A stretch of DNA of 64,000 nt from Chloroflexota bacterium (GTDB taxonomy: Bacteria; Chloroflexota; Ktedonobacteria; Ktedonobacterales; Ktedonobacteraceae), in contig VBHI01000209.1 of assembly GCA_005881495.1 (NCBI GenBank), positions 1 through 64,000 of the forward strand, written 5' to 3'. Each line of letters starts with the position of its first letter. Position 1 is the first letter of the stretch. Shown here one piece after another: positions 19,979 through 28,500 of this stretch. The notes under the pieces were generated by a model. The model saw nothing but the letters and a program-made list of their open reading frames with translations. It was not told the origin of the DNA and did no database searches. A program made the position numbers and the translations under genes.

Positions 19979-21622
19979 CTAGGAAGGCTCTCCTCTCAAC
20001 TCCCGGTAGTACCGAACCAGGGTATTGGTCGAACTATCATGTGCCAGCACGGGTTCGTCTGTGCTTTAAAGCTCAGGAATAATCCTGTTCGCCAGTACCT
20101 TACCCAGTTCGACACCCCATTGATCAAACGAGTTGATATGCCAGATAGTGCCCTGGACGAAGACCTTGTGCTCATAAAGCGCAATCAGCTTCCCGAGTAT
20201 TCCCGGAGTCAAGCGCTCAGCGAGAATGGTGTTGGTCGGGTGATTTCCCTCAAAGGTGCGGTGCGGCACCTGGAATGCCGGGACACCGTCAGCTGCGACC
20301 TCCTCTGCCGTCTTGCCGAATGCCAGGGCCTCAGTCTGAGCAAAGAAGTTCGCCATCAACAGATCGTGGTGCGGTTTGAGCTTGTTCAGGGGTCGGCAAA
20401 AGCCAATAAAATCGCAAGGAATCAGCCTGGTTCCCTGGTGAATGAGCTGGTAGAAGGCATGCTGTCCATTGGTTCCCGGTTGTCCCCAGATAATTGGCCC
20501 GGTCTGATAATTCACCTGCCGACCTTCCAGGTCGACGTGTTTTCCGTTGCTCTCCATATCGAGCTGCTGGAAGTAGGAACTCAGGCGACCAAGATAATGG
20601 TCGTAGGGCAGGATTGCCACAGTCTCCGCGCCAAAGAAATTATTGTACCAGACGCCAATAAGCCCCAACAACACCGGGAGGTTGCGCTCAAAGGGAGTGG
20701 TGCGGAAATGCTCGTCCATTGCATGGAGGCCCGCCAGCATCTCTTGAAAGTTCTGGGGGCCGATAGCGATCATCAGGGAAAGGCCAATGGCCGAGTCAAA
20801 GGAGTAACGGCCACCAACCCAATCCCAGAACTCGAACATATTTGCCGTGTCAATGCCAAACTTCTCTACCTCTGGGGTGTTTGTAGAGACGGCGACAAAG
20901 TGTTTTGCGACTGCCTCTTCGTTCCCCAGCGCCTGGACGCACCATGCGCGGGCCGAACGTGCGTTGATCAGCGTCTCCTGTGTAGTGAAGGTCTTGGACG
21001 ATACAATGAAAAGCGTCTCCGCGGGATCAAGATCGCTGGTGGCTTCCACGAACTCGTTGCCATCAACGTTGGAGACGAAACGCAAGGTCAAGCCGCGATC
21101 GCTATAATACTTCAGCGCCTCGTAGGCCATGAACGGACCGAGGTCCGAGCCGCCAATACCAATGTTCACAATAGTGCGCATGCGCTTCCCGGTATATCCC
21201 GTCCACGCGCCGCTGCGCACCCGGTTAGCGAAGTCTGCCATCTTATCCAGTACCGCGTGGACCTCTGGCACGACGTTTTGGCCATCAACAAAAATAGACT
21301 GCTCCTTCGGTGCGCGCAAGGCCACGTGCAGGACTGCGCGCTGCTCTGTCACGTTGATCTTCTCGCCCTGGAACATCGCGTCAATGCGCTCTCGCAGGCC
21401 CGAGGACTCGGCAAGTTCCAGCAGCAAGCGCATCGTCTCGCCGGTAATACGGTTCTTTGAGTAGTCTAAATATATGCCAACGGCTTCCGTTGCGAAGCGC
21501 TCCCCGCGACCGGGGTCCTCGGCAAAGAGCGTTCGGAGATGAAGGTTTTGTATCTTCTGGTAGTGTTCCTCGAGCGCCTTCCAGGTAGGACGTTGTGTCA
21601 GTGGCGTTATGTTTATGGACAT
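19979..21622 (-). CDS. pgi: Glucose-6-phosphate isomerase with in-frame TAA before its conserved tail
   Basis: Residues 1-518 form a typical Pgi: [64 protein letters not shown] and the active-site [14 protein letters not shown] at 20068-20066 follows NRIIPEL, but the same frame continues [28 protein letters not shown] to a TAG at 19981-19979. That tail matches the C-terminal HDSSTN...RY segment of E. coli-type Pgi, and the 547-residue total (518 plus 28 plus the stop position) equals the usual length. Either readthrough, a nonsense mutation or a sequencing error. The enzyme interconverts glucose 6-phosphate and fructose 6-phosphate; all main catalytic residues precede the stop. Confidence 0.93.
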
Positions 21623-21862
21623 CTTTGTTGTCTGCCTTTCAAAACGAAATTTGTTTAGGAGCGTATCCTATCTGGTTATATATTATACCACTGTCTTCTT
21701 TTCAAACCGCTTGAGTCATTTTCGCGGGCAAGCGGTGGTGAAAAACTTCATAGAAATGTAGTGTTTCGGTTCATTGCGCTGTTGCCTCAACCAATGTAGT
21801 GTATACTTTCAGGTAGAGCAATACCTGGTTGAAGACAGCGTCTCGTGAAACGAGGAGGTAAT

Positions 21863-23125
21863 ATGCTTACAGGACAAATACTACTCCAACTCATCATCAT
21901 TTTGATCGTCGTACAAATCTTTGGTTATCTCGGAGGGCGAATTGGTCAACAATGGGTCATAGGGGAAATCCTGGCGGGACTTGTCCTGGGTCCTTCACTG
22001 CTGGGAGCACTCTTCCCTGGTTTCGAGGCACTGTTATTTCCCGCCAGTGTGCTCCCTACCTTGCAGACCCTGGGCGATATTGGCCTCGTTCTCTACATGT
22101 TCTCTCTGGGGACACGCCTGGATACCCACTTAATGCTGCGTCAGAGCCGCAATGCCATTGTCGTCTCGCTGAGCGGAACAATCCTGCCACTTATCACGGG
22201 TGCCTTGCTCGCATTCTTCCTCTATCCTGGCCTGGCAGGACCAAAAGCAACCCTTGTCTCATTTATGCTCCTGGTTGGCACTGCCATGGCCATAACAGCT
22301 TTTCCGGTGCTCGCGCGCCTCCTGGCCGAGAAGAATATGTTAGGAACAAGGATTGGGATGCTGGCGCTTACGTGTGCTGCTATCGGTGATGCCCTTGCCT
22401 GGTGCATGCTCGCCCTCGTGATTGCCATCATCCATGCAACGGGTCCGACTTCAGCAATACTCACCGTCGGACTGACCTTACTCTTCATTGTTTTCATGTA
22501 CACAATCGTACGGCCACTCCTCGTCTATGCCGATCAACGCATTCATTCAAAGCAGCTGCTTATCGCTCTCATTCTCATCTTGCTCTTACTCTCAGCATAC
22601 ATAACCAACGCAATTGGTATCCATCCCATTTTCGGCGCGTTCCTGATGGGTATCATTCTACCGCGCAAGACCACCTATGTTGAAGAGGTGCGCAGCCTCG
22701 ACCAGGTCAATAACATCCTTTTCCTACCCCTTTTCTTCGTCTACAGTGGTTTACATACCCAGATTGGTCTCATTAGCGCCCCGCTGCTGTGGCTAATCTG
22801 CCTGCTTGTGCTGGTGATCGCCTGTGCAGGAAAGATACTTGGCAGTATGCTTCCTGTTCGTTGGATGGGTGAGTCCTGGAAAGAATCGCTGACTCTCGGT
22901 ATTCTGATGAACACGCGCGGACTCGTTGAGTTGATTGTCCTCAATATCGGCCTGGACCTCGGTGTGCTCTCACCCACCCTCTTTGCGATGCTGGTAATCA
23001 TGGCCCTGGTGACAACGATGATGGCCTCCCCGCTCTTAGCCTTGCTGGGATATCGCCAAAGTAACGCACAACCGGGCAGCGATACCACAGAGAGCATTGT
23101 GCAAGGGGAGATGGTGGAGCAATGA
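21863..23125 (+). CDS. Cation:proton antiporter (CPA2 / KefB-like)
   Basis: A 420-residue membrane protein with about 12 hydrophobic helices. The CPA2 pattern is clear: GQQWVIGEILAGLVLGPSLLG, FSLGTRLDTHLM, the discontinuous helix AMAITAFPVLARLLAE, AIGDALAWCMLALV (the ion-binding Asp) and MNTRGLVELIVLNIGLDLGVLS. It likely exchanges Na+ or K+ for protons. No TrkA-N or other cytoplasmic domain follows. GAGGAGGTAAT precedes the ATG at 21863; the GTG at 21845 would overlap that site. Confidence 0.9.
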   Translation: MLTGQILLQLIIILIVVQIFGYLGGRIGQQWVIGEILAGLVLGPSLLGALFPGFEALLFPASVLPTLQTLGDIGLVLYMFSLGTRLDTHLMLRQSRNAIVVSLSGTILPLITGALLAFFLYPGLAGPKATLVSFMLLVGTAMAITAFPVLARLLAEKNMLGTRIGMLALTCAAIGDALAWCMLALVIAIIHATGPTSAILTVGLTLLFIVFMYTIVRPLLVYADQRIHSKQLLIALILILLLLSAYITNAIGIHPIFGAFLMGIILPRKTTYVEEVRSLDQVNNILFLPLFFVYSGLHTQIGLISAPLLWLICLLVLVIACAGKILGSMLPVRWMGESWKESLTLGILMNTRGLVELIVLNIGLDLGVLSPTLFAMLVIMALVTTMMASPLLALLGYRQSNAQPGSDTTESIVQGEMVEQ

Positions 23126-23212
23126 AGCGTAAACAAATAATGCCCGTATGATCGCTTCGTGATAGCCTGTTCTATGAAGTTGTGCTATTATAGTTCCAAA
23201 AAGCATAGTGTT

Positions 23213-24452
23213 CTATTGACCGCTTGCTTTCTTTGGCTTCGTGAGGGGAATGACAACCCTCACAGGATGGACTACCAGGGATGCGAACATCCCCTTACCA
23301 TCCTCTACACCCTCCGACCCGAAGGCGTCAGGTGCTACTTTCCGCACAATATTGTACGCGCCGTTTATGTCGGCATTAATGAACCGGCGACCAGATGCGC
23401 GGTAGAGTCCACGTTTGATCCGTTTCCCGCTAAAGGTGTGTTTGGTGTCGTCGTTTGGTTTCCGTACCGGTAACGGGTCACGATCAAGAAAACTTGCCTG
23501 TGAGGTGTAGGACTCTTCCGTGATCTTGACGGTGCACGAATTGCTGATTGTTGCGCTTACCCATGTTCGCTTCTTGCTTCCACCCGTCATTCTTCCCGAT
23601 GCACAACACACCTATCCCCTCTTCTACCAGTACGTCAATAATCCGCTTACTGGCTGTATGCATGTAGTGCTCAATGCGCCTGTTTCGCTTGTTGGTCATA
23701 CTCTCCATGCGTCTGGTTGTGCCAGGATGCCCTAGCTTCTCTTGTAACTCCGCTCTGCGCTTGTTGTAGAATTGATTGGTAGACTTCACTGGACGCCCGT
23801 TAACGACTACCGCTTGAAAAGCGGGTTTGTTTGAGGTTAGCGCTACCAGATTGTTCATGCCAATATCTATGCCAGCGTAGTACGCAGGGTTCACAGGGGC
23901 TTGCTTCACGGCTTGTTCGTAGACCACTTCCACCACGTAGAACCCTTTTCGCGGGATGATGCGTACTTGATCGATGTCCTTTTGTTGGGTCTTTACGGTG
24001 ATCGGAAGCATGGATGGCTCTACGAGTCCACGCTTCAGGCCTCTTTTACTAATAGCTTGGATGGTGTACACGAGGATATTGCGACCTTCGCTCTTGTCTT
24101 TGTACTTGGGCAAGCAGGGCCGTCCTGTGAACTTAGAAGGGTCTTCCTCGTAAGCCTCGCCTCCTTCTTTGAAGCTTTTCCAGTTCTTGTCTAGCAGCAT
24201 CAGGATTTGTTGACTGACTTTCGCTGGTAAGGCTTTGTACGCCTCATGCGACTGCATCCGCCGCTGCACTTCGTTGTAGTTGAGATACTTCCCCTCATAG
24301 ATAAACGCTTGCCGGTACTCGTAGAGGGCCGCATTGTACAAGTTCTTGGAGGCGAAGGCCGCTGCATCAATGGCTGCATAGCGCAGATCATGCTTGCTAA
24401 TGACATGCTGTTCTACCAGTTTCACAGAGCTTGCCTCCTTTCTGCCTGTCAT
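23213..24452 (-). pseudogene. tnpB: TnpB-like protein of IS200/IS605 family, inactivated by internal deletion
   Basis: The first frame (24452-23484, better start GTG 24425 behind AAAGGAGG) holds the N-terminal domain and RuvC-I (YYAGIDIGMNNLVAL), then IGVLCIGKNDGWKQ and MGKRNNQQFV. It then leaves the family pattern and ends HRQDHGRVLHLTGKFS. The overlapping second frame resumes with VKITEESYTSQASFLDRD, the Cys-free zinc-region variant, and RuvC-III FINADINGAYNIVRKV. About 22 residues normally between these blocks are missing, so a deletion of a non-multiple of three bases near 23533 broke the gene. No tnpA is present. The RNA-guided nuclease activity of TnpB is very unlikely to remain. Confidence 0.85.
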
Positions 24453-24473
24453 ATACCTTCTGGTATCTATTCT

Positions 24474-24632
24474 CTACCATACCATAAAAAGCGGGTGTGC
24501 TTCTTCTAACACCACCATGCACGGAAGACGATCATCATAGGGTGTTGTCGCCAGGGTTTCCAGTTCTTTCCCAAGTTCAGAGACCAGCCAGCGCAGTTCG
24601 CTGACCTGGATGGTAAGTTCAGGGATGTTCAT
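24474..24632 (-). CDS. Small protein overlapping its upstream neighbour (TGATG)
   Basis: A 52-residue protein, MNIPELTIQVSELRWLVSEL followed by GKELETLATTPYDDRLPCMV, ending ...HPLFMVW. Its ATG overlaps the stop of the 109-residue gene by one base (TGATG), a classic sign of translational coupling. It looks like a short amphipathic helical protein (heptads of Leu/Val). I do not recognise a family. It ends just before the tnpB remnant. Confidence 0.55.
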   Translation of the reverse strand: MNIPELTIQVSELRWLVSELGKELETLATTPYDDRLPCMVVLEEAHPLFMVW

Positions 24633-24961
24633 CACAAGGGCTCTCCTTCTTCGGCAAACGTGAAGGAGGAAAACGGGGGGTCATCGGTACTACATGGGAC
24701 GGTAAAGATCGAGAAGTCAACGACATTGGGATCACTGGTGAGTTGCTGGATAAAGGCCTCGTCTACCTCGTCGGTCCATTCGAGCACAAGGTAGCCCACT
24801 GCCTGCTTCTGAGAAGCACCGCAATCGAGCAGCACGACGGTATCGTGCTGGGCTTCAAACTGCTCGCCAAAGGCGGCAAGCATGGCATGAAACTGGGTGA
24901 GAGGAAACGTGATGTGGACATCAAACATGGGTATGTTCAACATATTGAAACATCTGTACAT
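24632..24961 (-). CDS. Small acidic protein of unknown function
   Basis: A 109-residue protein. It reads MYRCFNMLNIPMFDVHITFP, LLDCGASQKQAVGYLVLEWTDEVDEAFIQQL and FSIFTVPCSTDDPPFSSFTF. The alternating hydrophobic strands suggest a small ferredoxin-like alpha/beta fold. I know no family with this pattern. AAGGAGG lies six bases before the ATG at 24961; a start at 24994 would lose it. It is coupled to the 52-residue gene after it, so they probably act together. Confidence 0.6.
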   Translation of the reverse strand: MYRCFNMLNIPMFDVHITFPLTQFHAMLAAFGEQFEAQHDTVVLLDCGASQKQAVGYLVLEWTDEVDEAFIQQLTSDPNVVDFSIFTVPCSTDDPPFSSFTFAEEGEPL

Positions 24962-25155
24962 GCTGTTCCTCCTTGTGTCTGTGTGTAAAAACAAATGTTC
25001 CTGATTGACCAGGCAAGCTATAATAGGCTTAGCCTGAGCCTAACAAGGGTCTACGGGTGATAGGTGGGAGCGTGAACTGTCTTGGCGGGCGAGGTCGCGC
25101 TCCCTACCACTCTACAAAACTGCTTTACAAAGCCATCGACTACGAATTGATCTAA

Positions 25156-25413
25156 GGGCATTTCATAATTAGAAGTGCCATAAGATGGGCACTTCTGCTA
25201 GATAGGCAATATGACATCAAAAAGTGGTACGCTATAGCAGCAACACCTGAAGGTAAGAAGCTGGTCGAACATCTAGGCTTCGAGAATATAGCCGGAAAAA
25301 GGGATGCCTACCTGCTAACAGACTTAAAAAAGGCAACAAAACCTATCAGGGCATTTATTGACAGGTTAGAACAAGAGAATGAGCCTCTTGTGCCACCACC
25401 AAAACGAAAGTAA
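25156..25413 (+). pseudogene. C-terminal remnant of an acetyltransferase-like protein
   Basis: A frame opening directly after a TAA (25153) reads GHFIIRSAIRWALLLDRQYD, then KKWYAIAATPEGKKLVEHLGF and KRDAYLLTDLKKATKPIRAF before its stop. The pattern (A-I-A-x-T-P-E-G-x-x-L...L-G-F) is that of the end of a GNAT-type N-acetyltransferase domain. There is no start codon or ribosome site, and the same frame just before the TAA reads YKAIDYELI. Either an interrupted gene or a fragment left by a rearrangement. Confidence 0.4.
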
Positions 25414-25595
25414 GGGCTAGCAACAGGAAAAGCCATCCGAGTAGTGAAAGCTACAAGGATAGTTCTTTCAGACTCAAAACCCTGTAATAAAACGCTATCA
25501 AAGAGACTGTATAATAGTTTCGTATACCTGTGTTGCAAGCTCACCCAGCCTGGAATAGTATGCCGCGATAAATATGATCATAAAGAGGCACGCTC

Positions 25596-28500
25596 TTGAT
25601 AGTCTTACATGCAAATTGGGATAATCTTGTACCGGGGAAATTTCATCTCTGGGCGGAATCATCCAGTCCAACAGGCGCCACCATGCGACGTCGGGGCAAG
25701 CAAGCTGAGGAACAACAACCTCAACGACATCCCTTTGCACTTCCCCACGATCCACTGCAGGAGGCCATAAGCGAGCTTGTGGGTAGCCTGCTGTCTAAAA
25801 GCGTAGGTTCCAGTCGTTTAAGACTTTCTCTGCCTTCTACAGCCACGGCGCCACAATCCTCACCTGAACTTATGCTGGAGAAAGAGCCCATTGACCTGAA
25901 AGCGACAGGTTTCAAGTCATGGGAGGTAGCTACGCTGACGCTCGAGCCAGGTAATGCGCTTGATTTTCTGCTTGCATTACCCAATGACGCACCTCGCAGC
26001 ATAGCGTATGGCAGTTCACTGCGTTTCTGGATGGAGGCGGCGAGGTTCGCATTTGAACTGATTGCACGGCAAGCTTATATACCGGCACTTGAAGAAACCC
26101 GGCAGGATGGTGTTTCACTCTTTCGCGCGGACTGGCAGGTAGTCCTTGCGGCAGAGGATAATGAGCGTTTCTCTGTACTCTCAAAAGCGATGCCGCCGAT
26201 TTGCTGGGCATTTTTGCCAACCAGCGAAATGAAACCTTCGGTGCTACAAAGCGTTCTGCTCTCTTTTCTGAATCAAACTCTTGACGCTTTTGTACGAGAA
26301 AGTTTGTCTTCAACATCGCTGCTTGCAACTCGCCCTGGTCGTAGTAAGCGCTCCAACAAGATATCTTTGCCGGAGCAGTGGTTGCAAGCGCTTGCTTCAG
26401 ATGACCCGGTGCTTGTGGCAACCCCCGCGGAACTACAACGTTTTTCTGAGACACTCCATAGCTGGCTCGATCAGATTCGACCCGTCGAAACGAATGCCGC
26501 GTTTCGTACCTGCTTCCGACTCGATGCGCCTGGTGAAGACAGCGGAAAAAGCTCAGATTGGCGCATCAGTTTCCAACTCCAGGCCAATGACGATCGAAGC
26601 TTGCTTGTGCCAGTGGAAAAGGTCTGGAAAGAGCGTTCGGGCACCCTCACGTTTCTTACACGCAAATTTGAGAATCCGCAGGAACGCTTGCTTGCCGATC
26701 TTGGCAAAGCTTCCCGTCTTTTCCCTGCAATCGAGGATAGTTTAAGAACCGCTCGTCCTGTAGGGCTGAAACTGAGTACTGAACAGGCCTACACCTTTCT
26801 GCGTGAATCTGCCCCATTGCTTGAGCAGAGCGGTTTTGGTGTGCTTGTTCCACCCTGGTGGCAAAAACCCTCGGCCCGCCTGGGCGTCAAATTGAAGGTA
26901 CAATCGAAGGCGGATGCGAAAACAGGCTCAGGACTGATGGGGTTGAGGAATATTGTCGATTACAATTGGACGATCGCGATGGGCGATACAGATCTCTCAA
27001 CTGAAGAATTTGAGAGTCTGGTCAATCTGAAGGTCCCTCTGATAAAAGTGCGAGGCCAGTGGGTTGAATTGCGTCCGGAGGAGGTTGAGGCTGCTATCGC
27101 CTTCTTCGAGAAAAAGCATAGCAACGGGCATATGTCGCTTGGTGAGGCTCTGCGCATCGGCCTGGGACAAGAAGCGTCCGAATTAGGTCTTCCGGTGATG
27201 GATATTGAAGGGGATGGCTGGATTAAGGAGGTATTAGATGGGCTGACCGAGAATGCCAAATTGACTCCAATCAAAACGCCTTCTACTTTTCGGGGAAAGC
27301 TGCGCCCCTATCAACTCAAGGGGGGTTCCTGGCTGGCTTTTCTCAAACAATTCGGCTTTGGGGCTTGCCTGGCGGACGATATGGGACTGGGGAAATGCTC
27401 CAGCGCAGCGGCTCTTATTGTTATGAACGGAATGCTACAGAAGGCTGAGGATATTTGGAAGCACTACGCTGGGGAAGCCGCGTTTGACGGAGAGGGTTAT
27501 TGGGCTGAACCTACTGAGCAATTGCTTACTAATTCGATTGATGGAATGACCGGACAGATTGTGCAAGCTTCCATCAAACGACTTTATCGTCAGCATCTCT
27601 CTAAGCCTCTACGGACTGTGCGGCTAGAAGATGGGAGTAGTGTAACCATCACATATCCGCACAAGCTACTCACAGACAAGGGTTGGACAAATGACCTTCA
27701 TCTTGGAGATTACGTCTGCGTACCGGCAAAGCTTATTTGGGATGGCAAACCAGAAGACCCTGATCTCGTCAAATTCCTCGCCTGGCAAATTTCCGAAGGA
27801 TACGAACCAAAATGCGCAGCGAGGGTCTCCATAACGCAAAAGGACGTCTCAGTGCTTGAAGAATTGCAACATTGTATTCAGCGTTTGAGTAAAAAGTATG
27901 GTATCAATATCTATCGCCCTTCTATTCATTCTTATAATGACCGCGCCCCTTATCTAATGGTCTGCAGTGCAGTATATCGGCGGTTCGTTGAAGCCAGGGG
28001 TTACGAGTGGGGGAAGCTATCACGTGAGAAGAGCATCCCTGACTTTATTATGCAAGCCGATCTTGAAAGTGTACGGATTTTTCTGAGCAACTTCTTTGAG
28101 GCCGAAGCTTCCGTTGTTTCAAGTATGCGAAGCATTGAGATCAGTACAGCTTCGCCTCTGCTTATCCAGCAACTTTCTTACTTGCTCCGACGCTTTGGAA
28201 TCTGGATGAGGATATCTACCAAACAGAAGCGAGCAACTAATGGTAGCGGAATTTTTCGCCTGTACCAATTTGGTGTTTTAGGTGGGAATGCTGCCAGGAA
28301 GTTTTGCCAGGAGATAGGCTTTGCAGGTAGTGAAAAGCAAAGGCGATTAGAGAAAATCTGTGAGCTGGTGAGTAATACCAACGTTGAGGGTATCCCGGCC
28401 TCAGAGATTATGGCTCATACTGTTGCTGCTACCAGGCTTCCTGCTCGTCACTTTGGGATTGGTACTGTCTACATCAATGGTTCACAACAATTTTCACCAA

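Noticed and set aside
20039..21460. A 473-codon open frame on the + strand opposite pgi
   Set aside because: It runs fully antisense to a clear pgi, has no ribosome site or known domain, and is explained by pgi codon bias.
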